A DNA stretch of 64,000 nucleotides, from NCBI GenBank assembly GCA_963803155.1, contig CAWDMN010000059.1:395057-459056 (forward strand). The letters are read 5' to 3'. The stretch's first letter is position 1; the number at the start of each line of letters is the position of its first letter. Source of the stretch: CAWDMN01 sp963803155 (GTDB taxonomy: Bacteria > Acidobacteriota > Terriglobia > Versatilivoradales > Versatilivoraceae). Below, in pieces: positions 17,349 through 25,160 of the stretch. The notes beneath the pieces were generated by a model, which was given only the letters and a program-made list of their open reading frames with translations, was not told the origin of the DNA and made no database searches. Both the position numbers and the translations under genes were made by a program.

Positions 17349-19709
17349 TCACTGCTTGGCGGCAATTTCAACGATGGCGCGGGCTAATTCGGGGATGGAA
17401 AAAGGTTTGGCCAGCCAGGGCACGCCCGTCCGCTCAAGGAAAAGACGGATTTCCGGCTTGATCAACTCGGCCGTCAAGAACAACAGTTTGGAAAGGACTT
17501 GTGGGAATTCATTTTTAAGTCGCAGGAATAGTTGCTCCGGATTTAAATCAGGCAGACTAATTTCGATAATAACCACATCATAGGGTTCATTCTTGAGCTT
17601 CTCCAAACCCGCAAGGCCATTGGAAGCCTGATCCACCGAGTGCCCTTCGTACACGAGGATCTGCCCAATCAAATTCAAAATGATGGGATCGCCATCTACC
17701 ACCAACACCTTGCGAGCCTTCAATTCACTCATGAAGCTGGTCCCTAGCGGAACCAAGTCTGGAGTCAAGTCCGGACAGAGTGGAAAGCGCAAACTGAATT
17801 CCGTCCAGCGGCTTTCTTCACTCTGAACAGTGATCTCTCCCCGATGCCCGACGACAATGCCGAACGAAATGGATAGTCCTAAACCGGTCCCCTTTCCCAC
17901 CGGCTTGGTGGTGAAAAAAGGATCGAATACCTTGGTCAGATTTTTTTTCGGAATGCCCCTCCCGTTGTCGCGCAAATGGAGGTAGAGCCATTCGGCATCC
18001 TGTCGCAATGTTATTTTTATTTCCGAGTCTCGTCCGCTGTCTTCCATGGCATGCAAGGCATTCCCAAAAAGATTGACCAGCACTTGCTGCAACTGGCCAG
18101 GATCGGCCCAAATTTCGTAAAATCCCTCATCGTAAAATTTCTCGACCTTGACTGAGGCATGTTTGAATTCATATGCAAATAGATTCAGGGTGTCCTCAAT
18201 CAATTGGGGCAACGAGGTAAGGACTTTGGCCGAGGGCTGCTGGCGGGCAAAAGTCAAGAGACTCTGCACAATCTTGCCGGCGCGGGCCCCCTCATTGGCA
18301 ATTAGCTCCAGGGATTGGCGGAGCGAATCATCCAAATCCTCACGCCCCTGCAACAGTTGACTATAGCCGATGACCCCAGTGAGAGGATTATTCAATTCGT
18401 GCGCCACTCCAGCCACCAGTTCACCCAAAGCCGAAAGGGTCTCCCGTTGGATCAATTGCTCCCGCAACTTTTTTTCCTGGGTGATATTTTTCGCCGTTTG
18501 AATCATCCCGGCAAAATGACCGTTGGCATCTTGAATCGGCACACACCGGGCCAGAAAAGTCTCTCCACTCTCGGCATCCGTGATTTCGCGGGAAAAGGGC
18601 AGACTCTCCGCCATATTCTGGACGGAAAAGAAATCCAGGCGCAAAGAATGTCGTTGAAAGATTTCACTCGCTTTTTTCCCCATGATGGCTTCATAGGGCA
18701 GCCCCATCCGAGCTTGCAAAGAATAATTAATGCGGCGGATGTTTCCATCCACGTCATAAATCGTGATCAAATCCTCCAAAGCATCCAGACTCTTTTCCCA
18801 TTCCGCTTTGCCACGGCTGATAATCTCGAACAGGCGCATCATACGCAACATCGGAGCGATATTGCCGGAAATGGCCTGAAGGTGAGCTAGCTGTCCCCGT
18901 TCAAAACATTCTTGATTGTTAGATCCCGCAACCAGCACTCCTCTAAATTCTTTACAATCCAACGGTATGCCGGCCCAACAGGAGAGATCCTTTTCCTCGG
19001 AAAGCCAGGGCCATTCATTCCTGGGTTCACGATAAACCACCGGCCCGGCCTGAAAAATCCGATCAATCCAGCCGTCTTTATTATCCAATGCGTCTTCCCT
19101 ATCCGGCAGAGCCCTTGAAAATCCATGAGCGGAGCGCAAGCTCCAATTGCCGCGCTGGCAGATAAATAACGCAGCAGCCCGCAAGCCGAGCAATTCGCTG
19201 ACATGTTTTAACAATTTGGCGGGCGCATCTTCAAACCCCTGACCCGGCATTAGGTCGAGCAAGATGTCAAATTTGGCTTGGAGCAGACGGTTTTCTTCAC
19301 GGAGATGTTCATTTTCGGCACTGACTAGATCGCGCATTTCTGACTGCCGCATCAGGCGCAGGATGGACAAAGAGAGAGTCTGAAGGTGTTCCCGGAAAAT
19401 AAAATCGCACATGCCACGGCGAAGGCATTCATTCGCCAAGAGCCGTTGACTCGATTCTCCCAAAACAACAAAAGGGATTCTTTTCCCGGATTTTTGAAGC
19501 TGATCGTAAACCTCCAGGCAGGAGAAAGGAGGCTTGTGACAACTGGAGATAATCACCCCATAGGAGTTCCGGGCAATCAGATCCCGAAAGGAATCGAAAT
19601 CCATAGCCAAGTCCCATTCGACAAGAAAGGACTCTTCCAGGAGAGGTATCCCCATTTCAGCATCTTGCCGATCGGCGGCAACCCACAGGAGTTTGAGTGT
19701 TGGTTTCAT
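17349..19709 (-). CDS. Hybrid histidine kinase with degenerate receivers at both ends
   Basis: This is a 786-residue soluble kinase. Domains are an N-terminal receiver-like fold (1-120) in which the phospho-acceptor position is Ser (GVIISS, residue 55), a short coiled coil (125-150), GAF (about 155-295), PAS (about 300-412) and HisKA with H437 in LVAGVAHELNNPLTG. HATPase follows with DNGRGIP and GKGTGLGLSI, then a C-terminal receiver (667-786). That receiver keeps VDGDP and a Lys in WLAKPFS but has Glu716 in place of the phospho-acceptor Asp (VVIIEISLPD). Neither receiver should therefore accept phosphate normally, though the kinase core looks intact. There is no adjacent response regulator gene; the IS66 relic lies directly downstream. 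Confidence 0.93.
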   Translation of the reverse strand: MKPTLKLLWVAADRQDAEMGIPLLEESFLVEWDLAMDFDSFRDLIARNSYGVIISSCHKPPFSCLEVYDQLQKSGKRIPFVVLGESSQRLLANECLRRGMCDFIFREHLQTLSLSILRLMRQSEMRDLVSAENEHLREENRLLQAKFDILLDLMPGQGFEDAPAKLLKHVSELLGLRAAALFICQRGNWSLRSAHGFSRALPDREDALDNKDGWIDRIFQAGPVVYREPRNEWPWLSEEKDLSCWAGIPLDCKEFRGVLVAGSNNQECFERGQLAHLQAISGNIAPMLRMMRLFEIISRGKAEWEKSLDALEDLITIYDVDGNIRRINYSLQARMGLPYEAIMGKKASEIFQRHSLRLDFFSVQNMAESLPFSREITDAESGETFLARCVPIQDANGHFAGMIQTAKNITQEKKLREQLIQRETLSALGELVAGVAHELNNPLTGVIGYSQLLQGREDLDDSLRQSLELIANEGARAGKIVQSLLTFARQQPSAKVLTSLPQLIEDTLNLFAYEFKHASVKVEKFYDEGFYEIWADPGQLQQVLVNLFGNALHAMEDSGRDSEIKITLRQDAEWLYLHLRDNGRGIPKKNLTKVFDPFFTTKPVGKGTGLGLSISFGIVVGHRGEITVQSEESRWTEFSLRFPLCPDLTPDLVPLGTSFMSELKARKVLVVDGDPIILNLIGQILVYEGHSVDQASNGLAGLEKLKNEPYDVVIIEISLPDLNPEQLFLRLKNEFPQVLSKLLFLTAELIKPEIRLFLERTGVPWLAKPFSIPELARAIVEIAAKQ

Positions 19710-19874
19710 GGATGGACGGTCACGGAATCCCCTTCGAAGTTGAAACGATATTTAGATGATTGGCTTATCCCTGTCAATCTAAAACTGCATGGTCCGAAAC
19801 AACGATCCCCGAAGAACAGGCAAGACTCCGCACACTAAAACAATCGGCGGGAATAAACAAAACATGAGCCCAAC

Positions 19875-19909
19875 AAAAAAAAACCCGCCGGAGATTTCTT
19901 CCCAGCGGG
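19875..19909 (-). terminator. Intrinsic terminator downstream of atpE
   Basis: On the minus strand a stem of about 9 bp (CCCGCTGGG against CTCCGGCGGG, with G-T pairs) is followed by a run of nine Ts (read as A9 at 19875-19883 on the plus strand). It lies about 90 bp after the atpE stop and closes the F0 cluster. Confidence 0.85.
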
Positions 19910-19998
19910 CGTTGGAGAATCATCCGAAGCAACCCGTCCCACCGCAATCTCCACGGTGAAACAAAGCTGTTCGGGCGCGGAATTCATTTGACTGTAAA

Positions 19999-20307
19999 TC
20001 AGCCAACCTTGACGAAAATGATCAGCAAGGTGTAAAGAGCCAGAGATTCGATCAACACCAACCCAAGCAAAAGAGCGAACCGGATCGCGGGAGCAGCGCC
20101 GGGATTGCGCGCCAGACCCTCGCAAGCCGCGGCAATGGCTTTACCCTGCCCTAACGCGCAAAATGAAGATGCAATAGCCATGGCAAAACCGGCGGTGATG
20201 ACCACCCATTGCTTGCCGCTGGCGCCTTCCGGTCCTTGGGCAAATACAGGAGCGGCCACCAACAGGGTCATCAAAGTCACAAACAAAAACGCGGAAAATC
20301 TTTTCAT
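19999..20307 (-). CDS. atpE: F-type ATP synthase F0 subunit c
   Basis: This 102-residue proteolipid forms the rotor ring that carries the coupling ion. Unlike the ~75-residue form, it starts with a cleavable-looking leader (1-23, ending VFAQ). Helix 1 (about 33-60) carries GQGKA with Gln54. The polar loop is ARNPG at 66-70, and helix 2 has the essential carboxylate in LIESLALY (Glu87, Ser88). The Gln54/Glu87/Ser88 combination matches part of the set used by Na+-binding rings, but the next residue is Leu rather than Thr and many H+-type rings of related phyla have ESL. The ion is therefore undecided. An AAAGGAGGG ribosome site precedes the ATG. It is the last gene of the minus-strand atpZ-I-B-E group. 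Confidence 0.97.
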   Translation of the reverse strand: MKRFSAFLFVTLMTLLVAAPVFAQGPEGASGKQWVVITAGFAMAIASSFCALGQGKAIAAACEGLARNPGAAPAIRFALLLGLVLIESLALYTLLIIFVKVG

Positions 20308-20432
20308 GATTTTCCCTCCTTTAAATTATCAACGATGGTTCGATTTCAAAGCATCGTTGTTATGATATGCCGTCTGGAGGTGGTTCCCGAGACCCCACAT
20401 GCGTTCGGGCTCACACAGGCAGCTAAAAAAGC

Positions 20433-20533
20433 AGTGATCAGTGGTCAGTGGGGGGTGGCCAGATATTGATAGTTGGTGATTCGCGATCAATATTTATCAG
20501 TATCTGACCACTGACCCCTAATCACTGACCACT
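20433..20533. repeat. Inverted heptad-repeat element between atpB and atpE
   Basis: From 20433 the sequence reads in 7-bp units (AGTGATC AGTGGTC), and from 20533 backwards the complementary strand does the same (AGTGGTC AGTGATT). The two arms align heptad by heptad over about 39 bp with a ~20-bp centre, so the RNA could form one long imperfect hairpin. The minus-strand arm begins 8 nt after the atpB stop. Confidence 0.8.
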
Positions 20534-20537
20534 CATT

Positions 20538-21299
20538 CTAGTGTTCTTCGCCGACAGCTTGCTGAATATAAATCATGGTCAGCACCATGAAAATGAAGGC
20601 TTGCAATAAGCTGGTGAAAATGGCCAAGGCCATAATCGGCAATGGTAGAATAATCGGCAACAAACTAAAGAAGACCACAATGATCAGGTCTTCCCCAAAA
20701 ATATTGGCAAAAAGACGGACAGAGAGAGAAAAGGGACGGGCCAGATGGCTGATGATTTCAATCGGCAACATAAGCGGTGAAAGCCACCAAACGGGACCGC
20801 AAAAATGCTTGAAATATTTGATCAGCCCATTTTTTTTCAGACCCACATAATTGTAATAGAGGAACACGGTGATAGCGCAACCGGCGGTCACGTTGATATT
20901 GCTCGTGGGGGAAAGGAATCCGGGAATCAAGCCGACCAGGTTCATCAACAGAATGAATATCCCGAGCGTAGCCACCAGCGGAAGAAATTTCTTTCCACCA
21001 TGCCCGATGATTTCTTCCATTTGAGCATTCAAAAATTCAATGCTCAATTCCAAGATTTGCTGGATTTTCCCCGGTTTCTCCATGGAAAAGGAGCGGCGCA
21101 AAATTGGAAATACGATGACACAAAACAAAAAAATCATGACGGCAAACACCACTTGATCCGGGATGATCTTTTCGGCGGGGACATATGTCCTCCCGAAATA
21201 GCCGTAAATGGCGCTTAAAAAGGCATGTTTGAGGGGAGCCACCATGGGGCCAAAAATCTTGTTCACCTGTTCGGAAATCCAAAAACTATGCTCTTCCAC
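20538..21299 (-). CDS. atpB: F-type ATP synthase F0 subunit a
   Basis: This 253-residue membrane subunit forms the two ion half-channels beside the c ring. Five to six hydrophobic helices are visible. The essential arginine is Arg195 in SLSVRLFANI, preceded by Arg188-Pro-Phe. LVGLIPGFLSPTSNINVTAG (about 121-140) is the conserved motif before the channel helices, and the C-terminal helix contains LLQAFIFMVLTMIYIQQAV. The N-terminus overlaps the end of atpI by 14 bp, indicating translational coupling. The F0 b subunit and all F1 subunits are absent from this locus and must be encoded elsewhere. Confidence 0.97.
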   Translation of the reverse strand: MEEHSFWISEQVNKIFGPMVAPLKHAFLSAIYGYFGRTYVPAEKIIPDQVVFAVMIFLFCVIVFPILRRSFSMEKPGKIQQILELSIEFLNAQMEEIIGHGGKKFLPLVATLGIFILLMNLVGLIPGFLSPTSNINVTAGCAITVFLYYNYVGLKKNGLIKYFKHFCGPVWWLSPLMLPIEIISHLARPFSLSVRLFANIFGEDLIIVVFFSLLPIILPLPIMALAIFTSLLQAFIFMVLTMIYIQQAVGEEH

Positions 21300-21768
21300 G
21301 CTTCCAATCCTCGATGAGAAATTTGATCACTTGATGTAGACATTCATACAGCACGGCCATGACTACCAGAAAAAGACCAAGGAGGGCCGCCCGCACCTCG
21401 AAAAACTGATAACGGAATATAGCATAGAGGGCACCTCCGATCAAGACGTATCTAATGAAGTACTTAAAGATAATTCCCTTGCCGGAGCGCGGCGGAGCAA
21501 CGGCTTCTGCCTGAAAACCTTGGATCATCCGGTCCACCCCCTGCTTCATCCAGGAAAAATTTAAAAGCGAAAGGAAGGCCCCGACGAGAAAACTCAGGGC
21601 GAATCTTCCAGAGATCCAAAAAAAAGATCCCAAAACAATCATTCCCCCCAAGAGCAAACTGATTCCCAGAATCCGTTTCTCGACGTTTAGATAATACGGA
21701 TCTTCAAGAAGCTGGGACCCAGATTCCGCGATGACGCTCTTAATTGAATCAGGAAGAATTTCTTTCAA
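21286..21768 (-). CDS. atpI: AtpI-like F0 assembly protein
   Basis: This 160-residue membrane protein is of the ATP-synthase-I type, involved in c-ring assembly or in Mg2+ handling for the enzyme. Four hydrophobic helices fall at roughly 33-52, 55-75, 98-115 and 122-145, with charged ends (KRILGIS, FLIEDWKRGR). Identification rests on size, helix layout and its place directly before atpB, where atpI normally lies, because the sequence itself is poorly conserved. Its last 14 bp overlap atpB. Upstream, a heptad-repeat element separates it from atpZ. Confidence 0.8.
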   Translation of the reverse strand: MKEILPDSIKSVIAESGSQLLEDPYYLNVEKRILGISLLLGGMIVLGSFFWISGRFALSFLVGAFLSLLNFSWMKQGVDRMIQGFQAEAVAPPRSGKGIIFKYFIRYVLIGGALYAIFRYQFFEVRAALLGLFLVVMAVLYECLHQVIKFLIEDWKRGRA

Positions 21769-21782
21769 GACACCTCATAGAA

Positions 21783-21947
21783 AGTAAATAGTGGCCAGTG
21801 GTCTGTGGTCAGGGGTCAGATGTCGGCTGAATAGTTGTCATCTCGGGGAAATTGCACCTGACAATGACACCCCCCCTGAAGATATCCGCCGTCTGCCGTC
21901 TGCCGTCTGCTGACCACTGACCACTGACCACTGACCACTATTAACTT
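21783..21947. repeat. Inverted heptad-repeat element between atpZ and atpI
   Basis: The right arm, read on the minus strand from just after the atpZ stop, is AGTTAAT then AGTGGTC four times, then AGCAGAC and two GGCAGAC units. The left arm (from 21783) reads AGTAAAT AGTGGCC and on through AGATGTC. Seven heptads align in register as an inverted repeat enclosing about 60-90 bp. It occupies nearly all of the atpZ-atpI gap. Confidence 0.85.
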
Positions 21948-21948
21948 G

Positions 21949-22167
21949 TCACTCGTCCCCGTTTTTCTCGAACTTTCCCACCTGGCGGAATAGGTTGATG
22001 AATCCAGCGGCGATGCCGAAAAGAAGGAAAATAATCTTAAAGGCAGATTTTGTTCCTACCCAATTGTCGAGCAAATAACCCATCCCATAACCAATGGCGA
22101 TGCATGTCGGAAACATGATCCCTACCGATAGCAAATCCCCCAAATTTTGATATTTCGGTCCACTCAT
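21949..22167 (-). CDS. atpZ: AtpZ/AtpQ-like F0 accessory membrane protein
   Basis: This 72-residue protein has two hydrophobic helices, about 12-34 (GIMFPTCIAIGYGMGYLLDNW) and 41-60 (FKIIFLLFGIAAGFINLFRQV), and a charged tail. The pattern G..GY.LD...GT....  then G...G..N..R matches the AtpZ/'F0F1-ATPase subunit' family, which is thought to take part in c-ring or ion (Mg2+/Ca2+) functions. Its position at the head of an atpI-atpB-atpE series on the same strand supports this. The stop codon touches the start of the heptad-repeat element. Confidence 0.85.
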   Translation of the reverse strand: MSGPKYQNLGDLLSVGIMFPTCIAIGYGMGYLLDNWVGTKSAFKIIFLLFGIAAGFINLFRQVGKFEKNGDE

Positions 22168-22350
22168 TTTTTCAAGATGATCTTCCGGGTGAGAATGTAC
22201 TATGATGTTTTCATAAACCAGAGTGACGTTCCGCGAATTTTAATTCGCTACTCTCCACCATCGAAATGGTCTGGCGTTTCTGATGCAGCCGGATTGTGAG
22301 TTCAGCCCTACAGGTATCGACACCCCAATGATCATATATGGGAGGGAAAA

Positions 22351-22938
22351 ATGGAAGGAAAACTTGTGCCAGGATGGCTCCTGATGTTAGCCATATTACT
22401 TACCGGTTGTTCTCAGCCCGCGCGGGAATCCTCCTCCAACACGGCCACCGCTCAAGGGAAGCCTGCGGCCACGCCGGCCCCATTGAAAATCTTCGATGTC
22501 AGGGATCTGGACCTTACACAAATTCCCGGATTGACCAGTCTGAACATCGCCGTGGAAGGAGTCCGATTGGGAACCCCAACCCCTGAGGTGAACAGGCTCC
22601 TTGGAAAACCCATCAAAACAGCCAAGACTCCCCAAGCTTACCGGTGTGCCTACCGTGGACATGGCCTCTATCTGGATGTGGATAAATATGCCGGCAAGGT
22701 CTCCAGAATTTATCTGAACACACTTTACGCTAAACAGTTGAAAGGTGGTTTCGCCGAACTGCTCACGAGAGGGGATCTCAATCAGCTGAAAAGAACATTT
22801 GGGGACAATCCCGAGCTATCGACACCGGATCCTCAAACCACCAAGTGGAGTTATTCGCAAAAGGGGATCGCATTCCTGGTAATGAAACAGGAAGAGGAAA
22901 CGACATATACACTGGAACTCTCCGAACCGAAAAGGTAG
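22351..22938 (+). CDS. Predicted lipoprotein of unknown function
   Basis: This 195-residue protein has a lipoprotein signal: the positive start MEGK, a hydrophobic stretch, and lipobox LLTGC with Cys20. A Ser/Thr/Ala/Pro-rich linker (21-45) reaches a globular domain of about 150 residues that begins LKIFDVRDLDLTQIPG. The middle section (VEGVRLGTPTPEVNRLLGKP) is reminiscent of small periplasmic domains that recognise a 'G.t..ev...lG.P' motif, in which the repeat G-x-x-x-x-x-V-x-x-x-L-G-x-P is common. I cannot name a family. GGAGGGAAAA precedes the ATG as ribosome site. It is transcribed alone, divergently from the F0 cluster. Confidence 0.8.
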   Translation: MEGKLVPGWLLMLAILLTGCSQPARESSSNTATAQGKPAATPAPLKIFDVRDLDLTQIPGLTSLNIAVEGVRLGTPTPEVNRLLGKPIKTAKTPQAYRCAYRGHGLYLDVDKYAGKVSRIYLNTLYAKQLKGGFAELLTRGDLNQLKRTFGDNPELSTPDPQTTKWSYSQKGIAFLVMKQEEETTYTLELSEPKR

Positions 22939-23402
22939 CAAGAGGGGCGGCCAGTTCCGCCCTGCTTATAATTGCTAACTGAGTCCATCTATAAAGTGGT
23001 TTGCCGACGAATAATCCGAAGGCCGATGAATGAGGCCAATCCTTGTAGGGAGATCCGCCGGCGGGCGGATCTTCGATTTTGTCAACCGGCAGCGCTGATT
23101 CCCCAGCGTTTCGCAGAAACGCCCTACAGCGAAAATCATTCTTCGCGAATCAAAAACATGACTTTTTATTTGGACTCTAACTAAGGCAGGAGTCAAATCA
23201 GAAGGCAATCTAAGAATCTGTAAATACATTGCCTGTCGATCTGGTCATTGGCAGGAATCGGGAATAAACAGTCGGATCAAGAAAACCCAAGCGCACAGCC
23301 CTCGCTCCGCGTCAGTGCCAAGTGAGGGGGAAAGCTGGGCCAAGCTCCCCACGTTTCAGCAATCTGGCAAATCTGGCCCCTCAGCCGGTCCTGGTCTTCC
23401 CG
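22939..23402. other. Gene-free stretch with hairpins
   Basis: No gene is seen between the lipoprotein and nuoM. The stretch holds GGGCGG/CCGCCC right after the lipoprotein stop, AGATCCGCC (23051-23059) paired with 23064-23072 and followed by TCGATTTT (a possible terminator for the lipoprotein gene), and GCGTTTC-GCA-GAAACGC (23106-23122). Confidence 0.55.
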
Positions 23403-25019
23403 CTAATTTACACTTCGATTCCGCTCCACCAATCGGGCGTGCGGCTGAGGTTCAGTGGAGGAGGGAGCTTCCAACTTCCGGCCAGGCCGTTGGAAAAATC
23501 CCGGCTGAACCCGTTGAACAATCTGATTGACCGGCTTCTCGATGAGTTTAAAGAACGGTTTGGGGTAAATCCCAATCCAAAAGGCCATTATGACCAGAGG
23601 GAATAAAGTGGCAAATTCCCGGAGGTTGAGATCCTTCAAATGTTGATTCTTGGGATTGGTCACCGGGCCAAACATCAGACGCTGATATAGCCAGAGCATG
23701 TAAGCCGCCCCCAGCACGATCCCCAAGCTTCCCCATGCCCCCCAAACCCAGGTCCGCTGAAAGGCGCCAGCCAGAATCGCGAATTCCCCAATAAATCCAT
23801 TGAGCAACGGCAGCCCTATGGACGACATGGTGATGATCATAAAGATCGTGGCAAAAGTGGGCATCACATGGGACAATCCGCCGTATTCGGCAATTTCCCG
23901 GGTATGCCTTCGCTCATAAATAATGCCAACAATCAAGAAGAGCGCGCCGGTTGAGATCCCATGGTTGATCTGCTGGATGATACTGCCGTTGATTCCGTTG
24001 GGATTGAGGGCAAAAAGTCCCAACATACAAAAACCGAGATGGCTAACCGAAGAATAGGCTACGAGTTTTTTAGCGTCCTTCTGCATCATGGCCACCAGGG
24101 CGCCATAAACAATTCCGATGATGGAAAGTGTGATCATCATATCCAGCAGGCCAAATCTCCAGCCAAACAAGCTCATGGAGGAAGTATCTTTAACGGCGTC
24201 GGGAAAAAGCGGCAGGCTGAAACGGACAAAACCGTAAGTCCCCATTTTCAGCAAGACCCCAGCCAGAATGACGGACCCAGCGGTCGGGGCCTCCACGTGT
24301 GCGTCAGGCAGCCACGTGTGGAACGGGAACATGGGAACTTTGATGGCAAAACCGACAAAGAAAACCAGGAAGAGCCAAAACTGGTATTCCCAGGGGAGGT
24401 TCAATTTCAGGAGTTCCGGGACGCTGAAAGTCAACTGGCCGGTGACCTTATAGTTGTAGAAGTAAAGAGCCAGGATTCCCAGAAGCATTAAGACAGAACC
24501 GAGCAAAGTGTAAAGGAAAAATTTGATGGCGGCATAGAGTCTGCGCGGCCCGCCCCAAACCCCAATCAGGAAGTACATCGGCACGAGCATCACTTCCCAG
24601 AAAACATAAAACAAAAAGAAATCCAGCGCCATGAAAACACCCAGCATCCCCGTCTGCAGGAGGAGAATAAATATGTAATACTCTTTCACCCGCTCCTGGA
24701 TGGCTGCCCAAGAGGAAAGCACGGATAAAAATCCCAAACCGGTGGTCAGCAAGATGAGCAACAGGCTGATCCCATCAATGCCGAAGTGATATTCAACGCC
24801 GATGGATGGAATCCAGGCCGTCCGCTCTACAAACTGAAACCCTTCCGCTTCCGTATTAAAATGGACTAGCAAGAGCAACGACACCAGAAATCCAACGCCC
24901 GCCACGATGTTGGCAAACCAGCGAATGAAGTTTTCCTGCTTTTTGTCCACAAACAGCAGCAGGAGGGCTCCCACCAGCGGCGTATAAGCAACAACAGACA
25001 GCAGATGGCTTTCAAACAT
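23403..25019 (-). CDS. nuoM: NADH-quinone oxidoreductase subunit M (NuoM/ND4-type)
   Basis: This 538-residue antiporter-like subunit of complex I has about 14 membrane helices. The ND4-type signatures are clear: VFWEVMLVPMYFLIGVWGG (conserved Glu of TM5), IKVPMFPFHTWLPDAHVEAP around TM7-8, and the lysine-bearing KKLVAYSSVSHLG region. It pumps protons as part of the membrane arm. It lies 141 bp downstream of nuoL on the same strand. No nuoN follows and no nuoK precedes the pair, which is unusual because these genes are normally contiguous. The C-terminal ~40 residues (PGRKLEAPSSTEPQPHA) are polar and extend beyond the usual end. Confidence 0.95.
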   Translation of the reverse strand: MFESHLLSVVAYTPLVGALLLLFVDKKQENFIRWFANIVAGVGFLVSLLLLVHFNTEAEGFQFVERTAWIPSIGVEYHFGIDGISLLLILLTTGLGFLSVLSSWAAIQERVKEYYIFILLLQTGMLGVFMALDFFLFYVFWEVMLVPMYFLIGVWGGPRRLYAAIKFFLYTLLGSVLMLLGILALYFYNYKVTGQLTFSVPELLKLNLPWEYQFWLFLVFFVGFAIKVPMFPFHTWLPDAHVEAPTAGSVILAGVLLKMGTYGFVRFSLPLFPDAVKDTSSMSLFGWRFGLLDMMITLSIIGIVYGALVAMMQKDAKKLVAYSSVSHLGFCMLGLFALNPNGINGSIIQQINHGISTGALFLIVGIIYERRHTREIAEYGGLSHVMPTFATIFMIITMSSIGLPLLNGFIGEFAILAGAFQRTWVWGAWGSLGIVLGAAYMLWLYQRLMFGPVTNPKNQHLKDLNLREFATLFPLVIMAFWIGIYPKPFFKLIEKPVNQIVQRVQPGFFQRPGRKLEAPSSTEPQPHARLVERNRSVN

Positions 25020-25160
25020 GGATCTTGACTCCTGAACTTGATTCGGCAGCGATATTTTCCGGACCTGGCAGCCAGGAAGCTTTAGACTTTCCAGTGCGCG
25101 ACCGGTTTTGATTGCTCCAATCGCCAGTTCCGTCCAATAGAGGCGAAATTGAGCTACTAT

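Noticed and set aside
25020..25160. nuoK-like gene between nuoL and nuoM
   Set aside because: The gap is too short and the open frames there do not show the conserved NuoK helices.
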